Shown here piece after piece: positions 5,433-6,524 of a stretch of 6,524 nucleotides of DNA; position 1 is the stretch's first letter; each line of letters opens with the position of its first letter. The notes below the pieces were generated by a model. The model was given only the letters and a program-made list of their open reading frames with translations. It was not told the origin of the DNA and ran no database searches. A program made the position numbers and the translations under genes. Source of the stretch: Hyphomicrobiales bacterium (GTDB taxonomy: Bacteria; Pseudomonadota; Alphaproteobacteria; Micropepsales; Micropepsaceae). The stretch spans positions 1 to 6,524 of the forward strand of contig JAFIHO010000318.1 in NCBI GenBank assembly GCA_017849395.1, given 5' to 3'.

Positions 5433-6524
5433 GCCATCTCCTCCAGACTTTTGCCCGCCGGCTCCGGCAGGAACAGGATCGCGACCAATGTAACCGGAAT
5501 TGCCAGAAGCATACACTGGATCGCCGGGCCATGGGCCTGGAATTGGTCGAATAGCCAACCCTCCAGCGCCAGCGAAAGCGCGCCCATGCTAATCTCGACA
5601 ACATAGCGCAACCCCGAAACCGTGGCGCGATAGGCGGTCGGTACGATCTCCAGCGCAAAGCCCGCGATCAGGGCGTCGCCGGAAAAGAACCCGAAAAAGG
5701 CGACCAGCCACAGCGGCGGCATCCACACCGCATCGATGCCGCTATAGAAGAAGTAAAAGCCTGCCCCAGCCAATGTCACGATGGCGAACGCCATGGGTTT
5801 GCGGCCCAGCCGGTCGCTCAACTTGCCCGTGAAGATGGCGAGCCCCAGGCTGACAAGCCCGCAGGAAATCATGGTCACGCTCGCCTGCCACGGCTCATAG
5901 TGATAGACCGATTGCAGATATTTGGACCCCAGCACGGTCGCGGGCGAAATCGCGAAGCCGAACGCGCCCGCCGCGATGATGATGGTGAGGATGCGCGCCG
6001 GATATTGCGTCGCCATCTCGCGCAGCATCTGCATGGTGGTTGTCAGTTTCGAGGCCGCCTTGAGCGCGCCTTCCCGCGCTTCGAAGCGCTGCGTCTCCGG
6101 CAACCGCCGCCGCAGATAGGCGACCAGGAACAGCGGCAGCGCACCGATCAAATAGATGGCCCGCCAGCCATAGGGCAGCAAATTCACTGCCATGAACACC
6201 AGCGCTGCGACGCCCGCGCCCAGATAATAAAGTGCGCTCAAGGTGCCGTTGGACCATCCGCGCGCCGCCGCCGCCACTTCCTCGGCGATCACCACGAAGC
6301 ACAGCATCTCCTCGGCATAGCCGAACACGCGGGTCAGAACCTGCGCGATGACGAATTGCTCATAGTTGGTGGTGAAGGCCGTCACCAGGGTGAATGTCGC
6401 CTGCCCGAACAGGGTGATGAGCAGCAGCCTTCGCCGCCCCACCAGATCGGCGCTGGCCGCGATCAGCAGCGCCACCACCGTCGCGATGCGGAAATAGGAA
6501 ACCGTCAGCCCGATCTGGTTTTCC
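5429..6524 (-). CDS. Major facilitator superfamily transporter, N-terminus outside the window
   Basis: The last 364 residues are visible. The frame is open to the window edge (it begins ENQIGLTVSYFRIAT), so the GTG at 6478 is not the true start; roughly the first helix and its flank are missing. Counting from the edge, A-D-L-V-G-R-R (25-31) is MFS motif A in the loop between helices 2 and 3. GKLSDRLGRK (233-242) is its repeat in the C-terminal half. RRRLPETQRF (138-147) begins the central cytoplasmic loop, and E-I-V-P-T-A-Y-R (292-299) matches the E-x-x-P-T-x-x-R motif of sugar-porter and metabolite:proton symporter groups. The C-terminus PEPAGKSLEEM resembles the PET-x-G-x-x-LEE ending of sugar porters. 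It is thus an inner-membrane secondary transporter, probably proton-coupled; the substrate cannot be told. The stop overlaps the start of the secreted-protein gene as ATGA. Codon use fits the rest of the window. Confidence 0.93.
   Translation of the reverse strand, partial: ENQIGLTVSYFRIATVVALLIAASADLVGRRRLLLITLFGQATFTLVTAFTTNYEQFVIAQVLTRVFGYAEEMLCFVVIAEEVAAAARGWSNGTLSALYYLGAGVAALVFMAVNLLPYGWRAIYLIGALPLFLVAYLRRRLPETQRFEAREGALKAASKLTTTMQMLREMATQYPARILTIIIAAGAFGFAISPATVLGSKYLQSVYHYEPWQASVTMISCGLVSLGLAIFTGKLSDRLGRKPMAFAIVTLAGAGFYFFYSGIDAVWMPPLWLVAFFGFFSGDALIAGFALEIVPTAYRATVSGLRYVVEISMGALSLALEGWLFDQFQAHGPAIQCMLLAIPVTLVAILFLPEPAGKSLEEMA
5438..5444 (-). promoter_or_regulatory. Shine-Dalgarno site inside the transporter's last codons, for the secreted protein
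   Basis: GGAGGAG on the minus strand, 5 bases before the ATG at 5432 (7 bases when counted from its GGAGG part). It lies within the codons for the transporter's final Glu-Glu and supports the short form of the downstream gene, with its signal peptide. Confidence 0.7.

Noticed and set aside
5433..5558. A longer form of the small secreted protein starting at 5558
   Set aside because: The extra 42 residues lie inside the transporter gene in another frame and would bury the clear signal peptide; a strong ribosome-binding site marks the ATG at 5432.

Overview
The window is GC-rich (roughly 60-65% by eye) bacterial chromosome, densely packed, with every supported gene on the minus strand, so transcription runs from high to low coordinates. 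The order pyrB, pyrC-like gene, plsY, dprA is a familiar arrangement in Alphaproteobacteria. The composition, the protein sequences and a palindromic intergenic repeat of a type common in that class agree. I cannot name the genus.

Layout in transcription order: (1) 6524-5429, most of a major facilitator superfamily (MFS) transporter whose N-terminus lies outside the window. (2) 5432-5037, a small exported cysteine-containing protein that starts inside the transporter's stop codon. (3) 4991-4500, a small membrane-anchored protein with a cysteine-rich extracytoplasmic domain and less GC-rich codon use. (4) 4495-4467, a candidate promoter for the pyr genes that would give an almost leaderless mRNA. 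(5) pyrB (4456-3509), which overlaps the pyrC-like gene (3512-2211) by ATGA. (6) A 153-base gap holding a compound hairpin repeat. (7) plsY (2057-1425) and dprA (1409-306), 15 bases apart. (8) A 76-base gap, then the first 76 codons of a SatP/YaaH-type acetate transporter (229-1), cut by the window edge.

PyrB makes carbamoyl-aspartate, the first committed step of pyrimidine synthesis. The gene beside it is dihydroorotase-like but has lost most of the residues that bind metal and substrate. It is best read as a non-catalytic partner of PyrB (PyrC'-type), which implies that a true dihydroorotase is encoded elsewhere. PlsY starts phospholipid synthesis and DprA loads RecA on incoming single-stranded DNA; their link to the pyr genes is conserved neighbourhood, not shared pathway.

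I see no RNA gene, CRISPR array, insertion sequence or phage gene, and no clear new multi-gene system. The points most worth following are the degenerate dihydroorotase, the near-leaderless pyrB promoter with its C6T3 tract, the palindromic repeat, and the two small unrecognised extracytoplasmic proteins, which share a short SG[ST]YEV motif.
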